From Aspidiotus rigidus (taxonomy: Eukaryota; Arthropoda; Insecta; Hemiptera; Diaspididae), in contig JAVHKY010000003.1 in the NCBI GenBank assembly GCA_035079385.1, forward strand, positions 18,201,001-18,265,000: a stretch of 64,000 nucleotides of DNA. The letters run 5' to 3'. The notes beneath the pieces were generated by a model. The model was not told the origin of the DNA. It searched no databases and saw only the letters and a list, made by a program, of their open reading frames with translations. The translations under genes and the position numbers were made by a program. The stretch's first letter is position 1. Each line of letters starts with the position of its first letter. This document shows positions 10,020-20,487 of the stretch, piece by piece.

Positions 10020-12590
10020 AAAATGGCTTTAAATTTTCAATCAAACAATTTTAGAAGTCGTATTATTCACCGTAGGGAAGAAAGTTTTCCGCGTTTCTAC
10101 CTTGTACACTAAGGCTCAAGTTTCAACCAAACGTTGAAAAATTTGATAAAACTGCCTTTTTACTTCTTAAGATGATCCGATTCGAGCAGACAGTGAACGT
10201 CTCGATTTAAACAACTGGTTCCTCTTGAAAATATTGTGATTGGGTATAGAGAAGACAGTATTATCTTCGTTGTAAAACTACAGGATATGCAATTTGTCTA
10301 TTGAAACTCTCCAGGATATTTACAGGAAACACTCAAATCTTATTCGTTTTTTAATCTCTTCTTTCCAAGAACTTCCAGAGAAGGGATCTGAAATAATTTT
10401 TAATCAAATTTATGAATCCCTGAAGGTAGGCATATCTCCGTTGTATCCAATAAACTTGCGAATTTATGAACTCATTATTGTTGTGGTTAGTACTCGTATT
10501 CCGACATTTTTCTTCAACCGCAGAGTTCACATACTTATGTCCACGTTTATTTGCATTTCACTTCTCTTGCGTCTTCTTTTTGTATTACAGTTTGGATAAT
10601 GAAAATGATATATGAAGAATTGTAAACATTTATCCCTTTAAACACCATCATTTTCGTCTGTTAATTTATAATGCTAATAAAAGAAAGAAAATACGAAGTT
10701 ATGTAGGCCGGTATAATTTGTCTAAAAAGTCTAATGAACGAGGAAGAAAAGAATAATTGACCACTCGACGACATTCTGTTTTGATCAACGAGGGGGAAAA
10801 ATATACAAAGAAGAAAACAATAAAAAAAAAAAATAAAAAGAAGGAAAATAAAAGAGTTTAAATGTAATCGTGATCTGGTTTTTGCGATGCAATTAAACGC
10901 TCCTCTTGGCAAGTGTTTAATACAAGTTGACAAAAAATCACGCGAAAAACTGGCGCTATACGAAAGATCACCCGAGATCATCAAGTGTTGTAACGACAGA
11001 CAGGCTTATAGTGTCGGCCGTGCACAGCGGTACATCGTGACCTAATATCATGTCGCTGACACTTTCTCATATTTTGCCAAACTAATTCCGGATTTTGAGA
11101 AGCGCTCAGTCATAAAATGTACAAAGGTAGAGCAAATTTCTATCAACCTACTAAAAAAGCGAGTATAGTACGTAGTTTATTTGAATAGTGAATAATTGCA
11201 TTCGAATTACGAGTACGAAAAAGAGACCATCCCCTCACATGCTGATACATTATGTGCTTACTTCAAAGGAGCATTTTCCCTCCTACTCTACTAATTACTA
11301 CAAAAATTTGGTAAAGAAGAGAATGGAACGGTCGCACATAATCTCGTCATCGTATTTGAGACTACGTCAACGACTTTCGTAGTTGGTCTCATTTTTTTCG
11401 ACCTTTTTAAATCTTTTCATCTTCGAATCGCATCTCTTTCGAAGGAGAGTACGAGGATTTCATGAGACAGTGTAAGGCTTCGTTATTGTTGCTGTTCAGT
11501 CCTGCTACCCACTTCTCCGAAGCAGGACGTCTTCAAACGTAACATTATCATCAGTTTCATCCTTTCATTTTTTCAATTTCCATCGTTTCTCTCTATGTAA
11601 CAGGCGAGTACGGCTAACAATCTTTAACCTATCTTACTCGAATATCGGAGCTTTAAACCGACTTCAGGAATTTCTTGCAGTAAACTGCACAGTGAATATA
11701 CGAGGTATCAACTGAAGAAACATCGAGTCATTATATTCATTTGAATTTTTTCACAGAATTGTTTCACGTAATACACGCCTAATCAACGTCATTCACTCAT
11801 TTCGTTAGTTTCACTTCAAATCGGGCTAAATGAGATAGACCAGAAAGTACTAAATCGAGCGTGTGGAACCGAAAACTGCCATCTTAACTAAGTACCCGCA
11901 AACCATAATGACATCCTTGTACGCGATTTGCCGCTAATTGATTCGGTAGGCATAACTAAAAACGCAATCGCATGTATATTGGTATTATCGGTACCGAGAA
12001 AACTTCGAAATAATAATACCCTTTCAGAAGTACATTAACCAAAGTTGAGTCAAAAATCACTTACAATAACGTCATTAGAGTATTTTGTATAGGTAATCAT
12101 TCTTCAAAATTTATTCCCTCGATTGAAGAATTTTTTTTTTTTTTATTGTCTTTACCGGCACCCCACCCCTACGAGTTCACCCCCCCCCCTCCCCCCCCGT
12201 TGATGGACTCACAATCCTCGAACCCTAAACCTGATCCAGAAATCTGCGGGTCCGAGTTTGAGTTCCCCTCACCTGGCATGATATTAGGCTATACTAACTT
12301 CAAACTAAGCTTAATTAGGCTATATCCGTATACTATCTCTAAACTAGGCAAAGCATAAAGCATAAAAGTAACAATAATAATATAATAGTGAAAATGTTTG
12401 AAACTCTTTACTCATTTCAAGATTACACCTCCCGCAAAAGTATATTGGAGTAAATAGGCGAGTGCTTTCGGCAAACATGCCATCGATGAGCTGCCATATA
12501 AACTGACATTTTCTGAAAGTTACAACTATTAATAAGTCAACAACAAATGCTAGATAAAATTAGTCGCGGATGACGTGTTCGGTGAATTAG
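10020..12590. other. No gene recognised; C-tract repeat at 12165-12345
   Basis: Short ORFs only, with no recognisable motifs. At 12165-12345 there is a member of a dispersed repeat: GAGTTCACCC, two C tracts (CCCCCCCCCCT then CCCCCCCCC), then TTGATGGACTC, AATCTGCGGGTCCGA and several TAGGCTATACTA-like words. Similar modules sit near 17.4-17.56 and 38.9-39.4 kb. Confidence 0.5.
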
Positions 12591-12900
12591 TATTTGATTC
12601 GTAAATTCACATTCGGGAATATAATATTGGTTGGTGACGACGTCTTTTTTGTTGCGATACTTAAGCCGCAGAATCTCGACAGTTTCGAGAGCGGTTCGTT
12701 TCGAAAGGAATTTTCGTAGGGTACTCGTAATAGTTCTACGTCACTCAAAGGTATGTTTTTCTTTGCTGCAAACGCTTTTGGGTAGGCTTTTTTCCATTGC
12801 TTCTTCATGATGACGAACTCTCATCGTGACGTTTTTTTCTGTCTCTCCAGTATATGCCGCTGGACACTCTTTCTTTTTATTTGATTTTGTATACTCCACT
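12590..12900 (-). pseudogene. PLE GIY-YIG endonuclease relic
   Basis: Read on the minus strand, GVYKIK (about 12897-12880) is followed, after a frame change, by CPAAYTGETEKNVTMRVRHH (about 12863-12804). This matches the GIY-YIG block of the intact PLE at 27-29.6 kb (GVYKLSCEECEGIYIGETGR then IRRKEH): Gly-x-Tyr, a Cys block, then Tyr-x-Gly-Glu-Thr and a basic helix. One stop codon (TAA after GVYKIK) and frame changes show decay. Downstream the frame continues as DVELLRVPYENSFRNE to about 12590, plausibly the PLE C-terminus. The RT part is not seen. Confidence 0.6.
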
Positions 12901-13107
12901 CTTTTCCAAATGTTCCACGAGGTCCACAGGAGTTTAGAAAGTTACTATCCAACAAACTCTTTGATATAAATGTAAGGCCGTAGAGACTTTTTGGGTTATC
13001 AACACTAAATTGGGATCACCTCGCCCTCCTTCGAATGTATCCCTTGTGATAAGAAAAAAAGACAAATTTTTAATGTGGCTTTGCTCGCACTATACCTAAA
13101 GAAAAAG

Positions 13108-13155
13108 GTCGACGTTTCGACGTACTAAGACGTCTTCATCGGAACAAATGGCAAA
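13108..13155 (-). ncRNA. Hammerhead-like motif of a PLE terminal repeat (relic)
   Basis: The minus strand reads CCGATGA, then a stem GACGT-CTTAGT-ACGTC, then GAAAC. That is the order C-U/C-GAUGA, helix II, GAAA of a hammerhead core, with the usual U after the first C replaced by C. PLE terminal repeats are known to carry hammerhead motifs. It lies 5' of the endonuclease relic at 12.6-12.9 kb on the same strand. Helices I and III are not convincing here, so it is called a relic. Confidence 0.4.
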
Positions 13156-13867
13156 AGAAATTGAAAAAACACTCCCTTTTCTTCTCAAAATGCAAAAATC
13201 ATTGAGAGAGTCACTCCCTCTCTTTAAATTAATACCAATGTACTAAATTTGAATGAAATATCATCGAAAATAAAATTCAATGGACCCATGGTTAAGAATG
13301 AACCAAGAATGAACCTGTTGAATGATAAAAGGTTCTTCATCACAATACACGCACTGATAACATAAGTGGTAAAAGGATAGGAAAATCCGCTTCTCGTAAC
13401 GTAAGCAGCTACTCGCAGCTATTCGTAAGCAGCTACTCGTAATTGTGAGAAATTTTTCGAAAAAAATGGAAATTTCTCGAGAACTGCTCATCCGATTCTC
13501 GAAAAAATTGTAAGTGCACTTCTTCAGATATATTATTACAATATGGCCAAGTTACAAACAAATCCATCGGGTAGTTTCGGAGGAGTTCGGCGGACAAAAA
13601 AATCTTATAAATCCGTCAAAATGCCGATTTTATCAAATCGGCAATATTTCTATTCGATCTGAAGTACCTGGAAGATAAACAGGGAGAATATTTTCAAATA
13701 AATTTATATGAACACATCAAAAGCAAATTAACATCAAAATAATGACGATAATACTTTAGAAATAAGTCTGTATAAAATGTTGAACAGTATCCAAAAATAA
13801 AATGAATTTCGTAGAGCAAATAATCACGATAATATTTTACAATCGGAAGAAGTCAATCATTGTTCGT

Positions 13868-14030
13868 TCCATTTTACCGACTTTTTACTTGTAAAAAGTG
13901 AGGTATTACACCCGACGCAAAGTATTCAGGGGGAGGGAGCAATGAATTTTCTCGACGTTTTGGAGGTCTTAGATCACTTCTACCCTAATAAGAAAATTTC
14001 AGGTTTCCTTATATATATAAGATTTTTTTG
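13868..14030. repeat. Dispersed repeat, left member of an inverted pair
   Basis: This segment (TTTTACCGACTTTT, AGTGAGGTATTACACCCG, GCAATGAATTTTCTCGACG, TTCCTTATATATA) is the reverse complement of 16640-16800 with moderate divergence. Next to it, at 13610-13660, are AATCGGCA-type words also found at 16500-16640. The copies face each other across about 2.6 kb that holds the LINE relic and an AT-rich array. They could be the termini of a decayed foldback or two independent insertions. Confidence 0.6.
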
Positions 14031-14039
14031 TCCACGCAC

Positions 14040-15185
14040 TTCCTCAAAAACTACTGGTTGGATTCTCATGAAATTTGGCCAAGTTGTAGTGGATTATCTG
14101 AAGTTGGGAATGTGAATTTTTTTCTTAGATTTCTCGAGTAGTTGAGTAACTCTCAATTTTCCTCGAATTTCTTAGTGTTGTTTCTCAAAAAATATCAATC
14201 TTATTATCTTCATATCACTACATTACGTCATAGTTTATTCAATCTTATTGCTCTGTAATTTTTGTATCGGTTGGACTAGTGGTTCTTGAGTAAATCTCAA
14301 AATATACGTGGTCCACGTATAGAGCCGTAAGAGCTAAATCTCGCTTATTCAATTTATTTGAGTTCGTTTGCCACGTGATTAAAGCATCATACACCTATTG
14401 GCTGCAAAAACTTCTCATTACCAGTCATATATGATTGAAAAAATTCGACGTTTATTGGATACGTTAAACAAACGTTGCACGTAAGCGATGGATTGAATAT
14501 TGGCCGTGTATTTTATAATTACTGCGTTATGCAGGTATACATATCATTTTTTTTTTTTTTTTTTTTTCTTATACATTATCGCAATAGGCTCGTAGCCTGA
14601 ACACTGGGGAGTAATGTTGAAATTCAGGTAAAGACAAAGTGGAAGTTTCATTGCCCATTTCAATTTTCCTCATCTATGTTTTGATTTTTGTCATTATCGA
14701 CTTTATAATATCTTACTGTACCTATTTTTGGAAATGGACAGTCAGGTTAATACTTTAAGATTCTTCTAAATCACCTAAGTTTTATATTTTAATTTTAATA
14801 GAACTCATTAAAAAGATTAGAAATGAATTGAACACTAGAAGAGAAAGTGGAATACCTTAAATCATTATTATCACAATCAGCTTATAAGTGAGAAACAATG
14901 AAGTTTAGGTATGGGGAGCATGTGTAAATGATTTTATAGCAAATTATTGAAAAGTCGGTGATGCTTACGCTTCTGCGTGAGCTTTTTTAATTAATAAGTG
15001 CTCGTGCCGTACAAATTGCACCTCCAAAAGATGTGCCTGTAACAAACAGGGGTTGGGGTGCAATTTGGCCCGCCATGTCGGACGTACATGTGATAATCAC
15101 AAAGACTGATGTTTTAATATTTCCTGCTCGACTGTATTTTTATAATGACGACGATTGACTTTTTCTAATTTCTTAATATTTCCTG
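14040..15185. other. No gene recognised
   Basis: AT-rich, with a T tract at 14549-14570. A ~60-bp segment at about 15111-15175 (CTGTATTTTTATAATGACGACGATTGAC) recurs twice at 16045-16160. Confidence 0.45.
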
Positions 15186-15189
15186 TTTA

Positions 15190-15605
15190 AGTTATTGAAT
15201 AAGATTGGTAAGGACCCTTCTATATGCAGTGGCTACAGGCCTATTGCATTGTTGAACTGTCTAGGTAAAGTACTGGAAAAAATTATCAATATTATAGAAT
15301 TATTAAAGGAAGTTGAATCAAAAAAGATTTATCATTGCAATGTAGTCACTCTAGCGAAATGGCTGTGAGGTATCTTTGTGATCATATTGACTCCACTTTA
15401 AAACAAGACAATAGAATCATTAACGTAGTTATCACCCTCGATGTGAAGGGTGCTTTCGACAACTGCTTACACTCAGCAATCATTAACGTTCTTAGACAAA
15501 ATAAAGTAAACGACCTGCTTATCAACCTAATTATTGATTACTTATCTGAGCGTACTGCTAGGATAAAGATGGATAACGTAACTATTGGGCTCGCGAGTTT
15601 CAAAA
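15190..15605 (+). pseudogene. LINE reverse transcriptase relic (R1/Jockey type)
   Basis: The plus strand first encodes YRPIALLNCLGKVLEKII (about 15220-15285), the RT block before the fingers of non-LTR elements. After a frame change it reads QCSHSSEMAVRYL, then VVITLDVKGAFDNC (motif A with its catalytic Asp, about 15427-15470), NVLRQNKV and IDYLSERTARIKMDN (to about 15585). The YADD motif C and everything after are missing; the sequence passes into a non-coding repeat at about 15595. The element is therefore truncated at both ends and frameshifted. LDVKGAFDN is typical of R1/Jockey-like RTs; the clade is not certain. Confidence 0.75.
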
Positions 15606-15837
15606 TCGGGGTGCGGCGAGAGAAAAGACATGGAACATGTCAATTATTAATTATATTAATTATTTAATTATTTAATTATTAATTAATTAATTAATTATTC
15701 ATTATTATTACGCGGGGTGTACTCGCGAATTTCTGAATCACCCAAGGGGTAGAGATTTTCTAATTATTAATTATATTAATTATTTAATCATTTATTTATT
15801 TAATTATTCAATTATTTATTTATTTATTTAATTATTT

Positions 15838-15878
<41 letters not shown>

Positions 15879-16160
15879 TTATTAATTATTATTATTACGC
15901 GGGGTGTACTCGCGAATTTCTGCATCACCCACGGGGTAGAGATTTCTCTTGACGGGGGGGGAGGGGGAGGGGGGGTGTACTCGCGAGTTTCAAAATCGGG
16001 GTCCGGCGAGAGAAAAGACATGGAACATGTCGAAAAAAAAAAACTTTTTGTTTGACTGTATTTTCATAATAACGACGATTGACTTTTTCTGATTTTTTAA
16101 TATTTTCTGCTTGACTATGTTTTCATAATAATGACAATTGACTTTTTCTGATTCTTTTAT
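15595..16160. repeat. AT-rich TTTA/TTAA array framed by direct repeats
   Basis: Two copies of a 55-bp segment (CTCGCGAGTTTCAAAATCGGG ending AGACATGGAACATGTC) lie at about 15592-15644 and 15982-16034. Between them is an ATTAATTA/TTTATTTA microsatellite interrupted twice by a ~60-bp module (ACGCGGGGTGTACTCGCGAAT, CATCACCCA, GGGGTAGAGATTT) at about 15708-15765 and 15896-15945. A G-rich tract (about 15953-15975) could form a quadruplex. The ~60-bp ACGACGATTGACTTTTTCT unit follows twice. Confidence 0.75.
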
Positions 16161-16639
16161 CCATTTACGGCACCCCTCCTCAGTGCCCACTGAGTTCAGA
16201 CGCACAAGCTCGCGCAAGGAGTACTCTGTGTTAGCGCCGATGTCATTGGCCTAAGTAAAGAGTGCGCCTTTGTCTACTTATTTTCACCCCTCAACAATAC
16301 GTCATGATTCAACTTCATCATTTGAAGATGGTCATAGAACGCAATGAAGGAAAAAGATACGACTGGAAAAGAGAGAAAGAAAAATATTACGCAGGTCTTC
16401 AATTTACCAGTTGCTCGTCTCATAAAACCGTGAAAAAAAAGTTGGAAGATAGGATAAAGAAATATTATTACTTTCAATCTCAATATTTCAGTTGCCTATT
16501 TTATCAAATCGGCAGACAGTTGCTGATTTCATAAATTCGGCAAAAATTTCTGCCGATTTGATACAATCGGCAAAATTAGCCTTTGGGTTGCCGATTTTAT
16601 AAATTCGGCAAACGAATCGGCAATTTGACGGATTCGGCG

Positions 16640-16800
16640 TAACATATATAAGGAAATCTGAAATTTTTTTATGCTAGTTGTGATCTAGGACCTCTAAAAC
16701 GTCGAGAAAATTCATTGCCCCCCCCCCTGTTGACCTTGCTACGGGTGTAATACCTCACTTTTCTAGTTAGAAAAGTCGGTAAAATGAGAGAGGAGCAACG
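16640..16800. repeat. Dispersed repeat, right member of an inverted pair
   Basis: Reverse-complement partner of 13868-14030. The preceding 130 bases contain at least six AATCGGCA / TGCCGATT words, making a short degenerate palindromic cluster. Confidence 0.6.
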
Positions 16801-17961
16801 CGCTTACCCACAAAACAAACACGAAAAAACAAAACCCGAAAGTTCAGGGGTGATGCTTATAGGTATGAGTAATAATAGTAGAGTGCGTCGATCTAAGTTT
16901 CTGCTTATTGCGTTTAAAGATACAGTCGGTTGTTCCCCAACACATCTCAAACCACTTCAGAAAATTAGAATTCGCACTAACTGGTTACCATCAACCCAGA
17001 AGAGGCGCTCCGCATAAGTGGATCCAGAGATCACGAAGGTTCATCCTATCATTTGAGATTAATGAACGATACAAAAAACTCCTGTTACTTAAAGAAGAAA
17101 TAAGAACTTACAAGAATCGTTTCGCCATACTTCATCAATGACGACAACCTTTTCCGCCTCAGTTTTCAATTCTTGCAAATGAAACTCAAATATCACCATT
17201 ATCGAAAAGCCCATCGCATCATTTATCAACAAAACGTCATACCCTCACCTCCCAAGGACACCGTGCACCTGACCCTTGGCGCTCCCTTCCAATCAACAAC
17301 AAATGGATCGTAAACACCGCACAGATAAGCCAATCCTGGACCATGTAAAACGAGTCCCTTAGATGGGTCCGAAATTCGCCGTTAAACCTCCCACTCTCCT
17401 CATAGAAAAAATCTCAGTTTTAAACTAGGCCTAATTAAGCTACTACTTTACTCTGCTCAAAGTAGGCTTGGCATACAATGTACTAGATTATACTAGGCTT
17501 TTGCATTCTTTCCGTTGATGAACTCGGAATCCTCGACCAATCCAGAAATCTGCGAATCCGATTGAAAAAATTATTTATTTTGTTCTAATTGGTATAGCTA
17601 GAGCGAGCAACTGTAAAAAGACATCAAAAATAATAATTTGGGTTTTTAATTTGCTTTCAATTCTATTGCAAAATACATTATTATAAAAATAAAGAAAGGT
17701 TAAGCGGGAAAAAAGAAAAAAAACATCACATATTGCGAGTATAGAAATTTGTACTTCCCTTATTATTTGGAATATTTTGAGTAATTTGTCGCGAAGTGCC
17801 TCTTTCAATTCAGAAAATCTTGCTTGATGATTCTGTACGTAATCGTATCGCAACAATATCAATCCATTAAGCTGTCGATTTGTCCTAAATAAATTGACTC
17901 TTATTTCAACCAATTGCACGACATAAGTTTCCAAAATTGTTGACTCCTGATCTCAATCCAC
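16801..17961. other. No gene recognised
   Basis: Two overlapping plus-strand frames (16784-17017 and 16908-17141) end in a basic, helix-like stretch, FEINERYKKLLLLKEEIRTYKNRF. A PLE N-terminal relic is possible but I see no diagnostic motif. At 17400-17560 there is another copy of the TAGGC/ACTAGGC and AATCCTCGA, AATCTGCGAATCCGA module. The 119-residue minus frame at 17575-17934 is not recognised. Confidence 0.4.
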
Positions 17962-18424
17962 TAACCCAAGAAGATTAGGCTCAAAAATAAGAGTGAATGG
18001 AAATAAATGCCGGCATAGGTTTTTTTCGTGGATTACGTTGGTCTCCTGATAAATATACTAAAAATCCACAGCGATCAGAGAGGTGGCTCTCTCCCAAAGT
18101 GGGACAAAGTACCACAGAAATTAGTTTTTTGAGAATAAATCGAAAACGAAGCACCAGAGAGAAAAAAGTTTCAAGCAAAAGTTGTTCCTCGTCAAATTTC
18201 CTACAAATTTCACTATTTATACGTGAACTCAGCCCAAAAACTTGAACTGAAAAGTTGGATTGAAAGTTGAGCGATTTCTAAAATTTTTGATTTCAGAGTC
18301 GTTTTACATAAACACTCAGTCAAAATCATGCTGTAGAAAGAAATATCTTTGTTATAGTCGTTGAATTTTCATAAAACTACGTTACAGACAGGTGACTAAA
18401 ATCTGATTTTCTCCCTTTCTTGTT

Positions 18425-18733
18425 CCCCACTTCGAACTTACTCGATGGGGTAAATTTATTTCGCGAAATATTCAATGACTATAACATAGCCCGGCAGAAG
18501 CTATCGAGTCCCTGTTGGGGTTTTCACAACTTGAAATTATTAATAGAATGATGCACGCAGTGTTCTCAAATTAACGTGTCAAGTGCATAGACCAGAGTCT
18601 CATATAGACAAATACATATTTATAAATTCATGTTGAAACTATAGATGGTGGTCAGTGGCATCTTCAGGTTTCTTCTGGTCTCAATCGCTCAACTTTCAAT
18701 CCATTTTGAGCTCGAGTTTTTGGGCTAAGTTGA
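18425..18733. repeat. Direct repeat, left copy, around the PLE fragment
   Basis: Starts CCCCACTTCGAACTTACTCG and includes AGCCCGGCAGAAGCTATCGA, CTGTTGGGGTTTTCACAAC and GGTGGTCAGTGGCATCTTC. It is about 95% alike by eye to 19917-20230 and, reversed, to 33760-34027. In the PLE's own orientation this copy lies downstream of the ORF, as a PLE terminal repeat would. Confidence 0.8.
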
Positions 18734-19038
18734 CATAAAAATAGAATTGATCCGGTTCTCATGTTTACGGTCGGACATATCGATTTTTTTTTTTTTTTTC
18801 CTTTCTTTCTTTCACAATACTTGAAAAAGTAAACTGGAGGGCAATTTGCAAGAACCGCAGAAAAGAAAAATAAAGGAAGCCGCGAGCGCGCTTTCGGTTA
18901 AACAACCATTCTCAACCGTAGATACAAAGCGACTCGACGAGATGGGAAAGGAGAACAATCACAACGACGGAGGAGAAGAAATCATGATTGAACTAGCGAA
19001 GTATGAGACTGTGAGTCATACTTGTAAACTAGCTCGAC

Positions 19039-19968
19039 CTACCCCTCGTCCGGAATGTACCTGTTGAGTAGATTTATATCATCGCTATTAAGATGACGAA
19101 TAATTTCAATGTTTTCCAGAGCACGGCGTTTGAAGTAAGCCTTCTCTCTGTGGAGGAGGGTTTCTGACCCCTCCCTGAAACCATGACCACTAGTTATAAC
19201 GTAGTCAGCAAATGCGGATTCGCCCAAATGCCTTTTTTCCCCATCTTTTAGGTGTTCAGCCACTCTAATTTTAATTTGACGACTAGTCTCGCCTACATAC
19301 ATCCCATTACAGTCCCTGCAAGCTATGCTATAAGCTCCGCTCTTTTCAAGGGGCGGGATAGGGTCCTTTGACCTGAATAGTAGCCCTTTTACCGTCGTAG
19401 GATTATAAAACACCGGACGGAAACCGAAGGGGCGGAGGGCGCGACTCAATTTCGAAGAAAATTTACCCAAGGAGGGTAGTTTGAAGAAACGGGTCCTACT
19501 ATCGACAGAAGAGTCGCGGGGGAGGGAGGTAGTTGAATCAAGGCAATTCCGCGTGATCTTCCTCCGGACCATAAGGTCAATGTCCACGTTGACCTCATTC
19601 ACTCTAGCCAAGTATTTTATAATATTGAGTTCTTTTTGGAAAGCTGCCTGGTTCAGCGGGATGCGGGTTAGCCGATGAATAAAGCTATTAAACGCCGCGA
19701 ACTTGCGAGAAACAGGGCAGGATGACGAGCCGTGGACGACAGTGTCGGTCGAAGTATCTTTTCTATATATTGAAAACTCGTGGACTCCATCTCTAACTGC
19801 GATGGTGAGATCCAAGAAGTTAATAATTGAACCTCCAACCTCTAGGGTAAATTTGATGGAGGGATATTGAACGTTAAGATACTTGAGAAACTCACCAAGG
19901 AGATCTTGGGGACCGATCCCCACTTCGAACTTACTCGATGGGGTAAATTTATTTCGCGAAATATTCAA
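19039..19968 (-). pseudogene. PLE reverse transcriptase C-terminus plus GIY-YIG endonuclease, 5'-truncated
   Basis: A 309-residue minus-strand frame. Residues ~21-310 are PLE: IINFLDLTIAVRDG and FSIYRKDTSTDT (end of the RT domain), then the linker, and GAYSIACRDCNGMYVGETSR with IKIRVAEHL (GIY-YIG nuclease with its Cys pair, Tyr-Val-Gly and a following Arg), ending RALENIEIIRHL. The catalytic RT motifs A, B and C are missing, so it cannot reverse transcribe. The first ~17 residues (MNISRNKFTPSSKFEVG) are encoded by the flanking 19917-20230 repeat, so the frame is a chance fusion across a truncation point. The endonuclease part has no stop or frameshift. It belongs to a PLE lineage different from the 27-kb element. 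Confidence 0.85.
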
Positions 19969-20230
19969 TGACTATAACATAGCCCGGCAGAAGCTATCGA
20001 ATCCCTGTTGGGGTTTTCACAACTTAAAATTATTAATAGAATGATGTACGCAGTGTTCTCAAATTAGCGTGTCAAGTGCATAGACCAGGGTCTGATATAG
20101 ACAAATACATATTTACAAATTCATGTTGAAACTATAGACGGTGGTCAGTGGCACCTTCAGGTTTCTTCTGGTCTCAATTGCTCAACTTTCAATCCATTTT
20201 TTGAGCTCGACTTTTTGAGCTAAGTTGACA
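19917..20230. repeat. Direct repeat, right copy, around the PLE fragment
   Basis: Second copy of 18425-18733, in the same direction. It meets the PLE coding sequence at a CCCC/GGGG boundary around 19917-19920 and runs on without a break into the inverted right end of the foldback element. Confidence 0.8.
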
Positions 20231-20487
20231 TATAAATAGTGAAATTTATAGGAAATTTGACCAGGAACAACTTTTGCTTGGAGGTTTTTCTTTTCTGGTG
20301 CTTAGTCTTCGATTTATTCTAAAAAAACTAATTTCTGTGGTTATTCGACCCCCTTTGGGAGAGAGCCACCTCTCTGATCGGTGCGGATTTTTAGTACATA
20401 TGATCAGGAGACCATTTTAAACATAATCTACGAAAAAAACCTATACCGGCATTTATTTCCATTTCAAAACCTAATCTGCCTGGGCTA

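Larger units (their letters stand above)
17962..20487. mobile_element. Foldback element copy 1, carrying a PLE fragment
   Basis: Left end (17962 on: TAACCCAAGAAGATTAGGC, then GGAAATAAATGCCGGCATAGG) is inverted at the right (CCTATACCGGCATTTATTTCC, AATCTGCCTGGGCTA, to 20487). The inverted ends are about 300 bp and include CCACAGAAATTAGTTTTTTGAGAATA and AAAAGTTGTTCCT words. Inside, a ~310-bp segment is directly repeated at 18425-18733 and 19917-20230, and a truncated PLE ORF lies between the repeats on the minus strand. A second copy without the PLE and with a single central segment lies at 33459-34473 in the opposite orientation. No clear target-site duplication could be fixed. The family could be a foldback DNA element invaded by a PLE, or PLE terminal repeats in an inverted arrangement. 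Confidence 0.75.
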
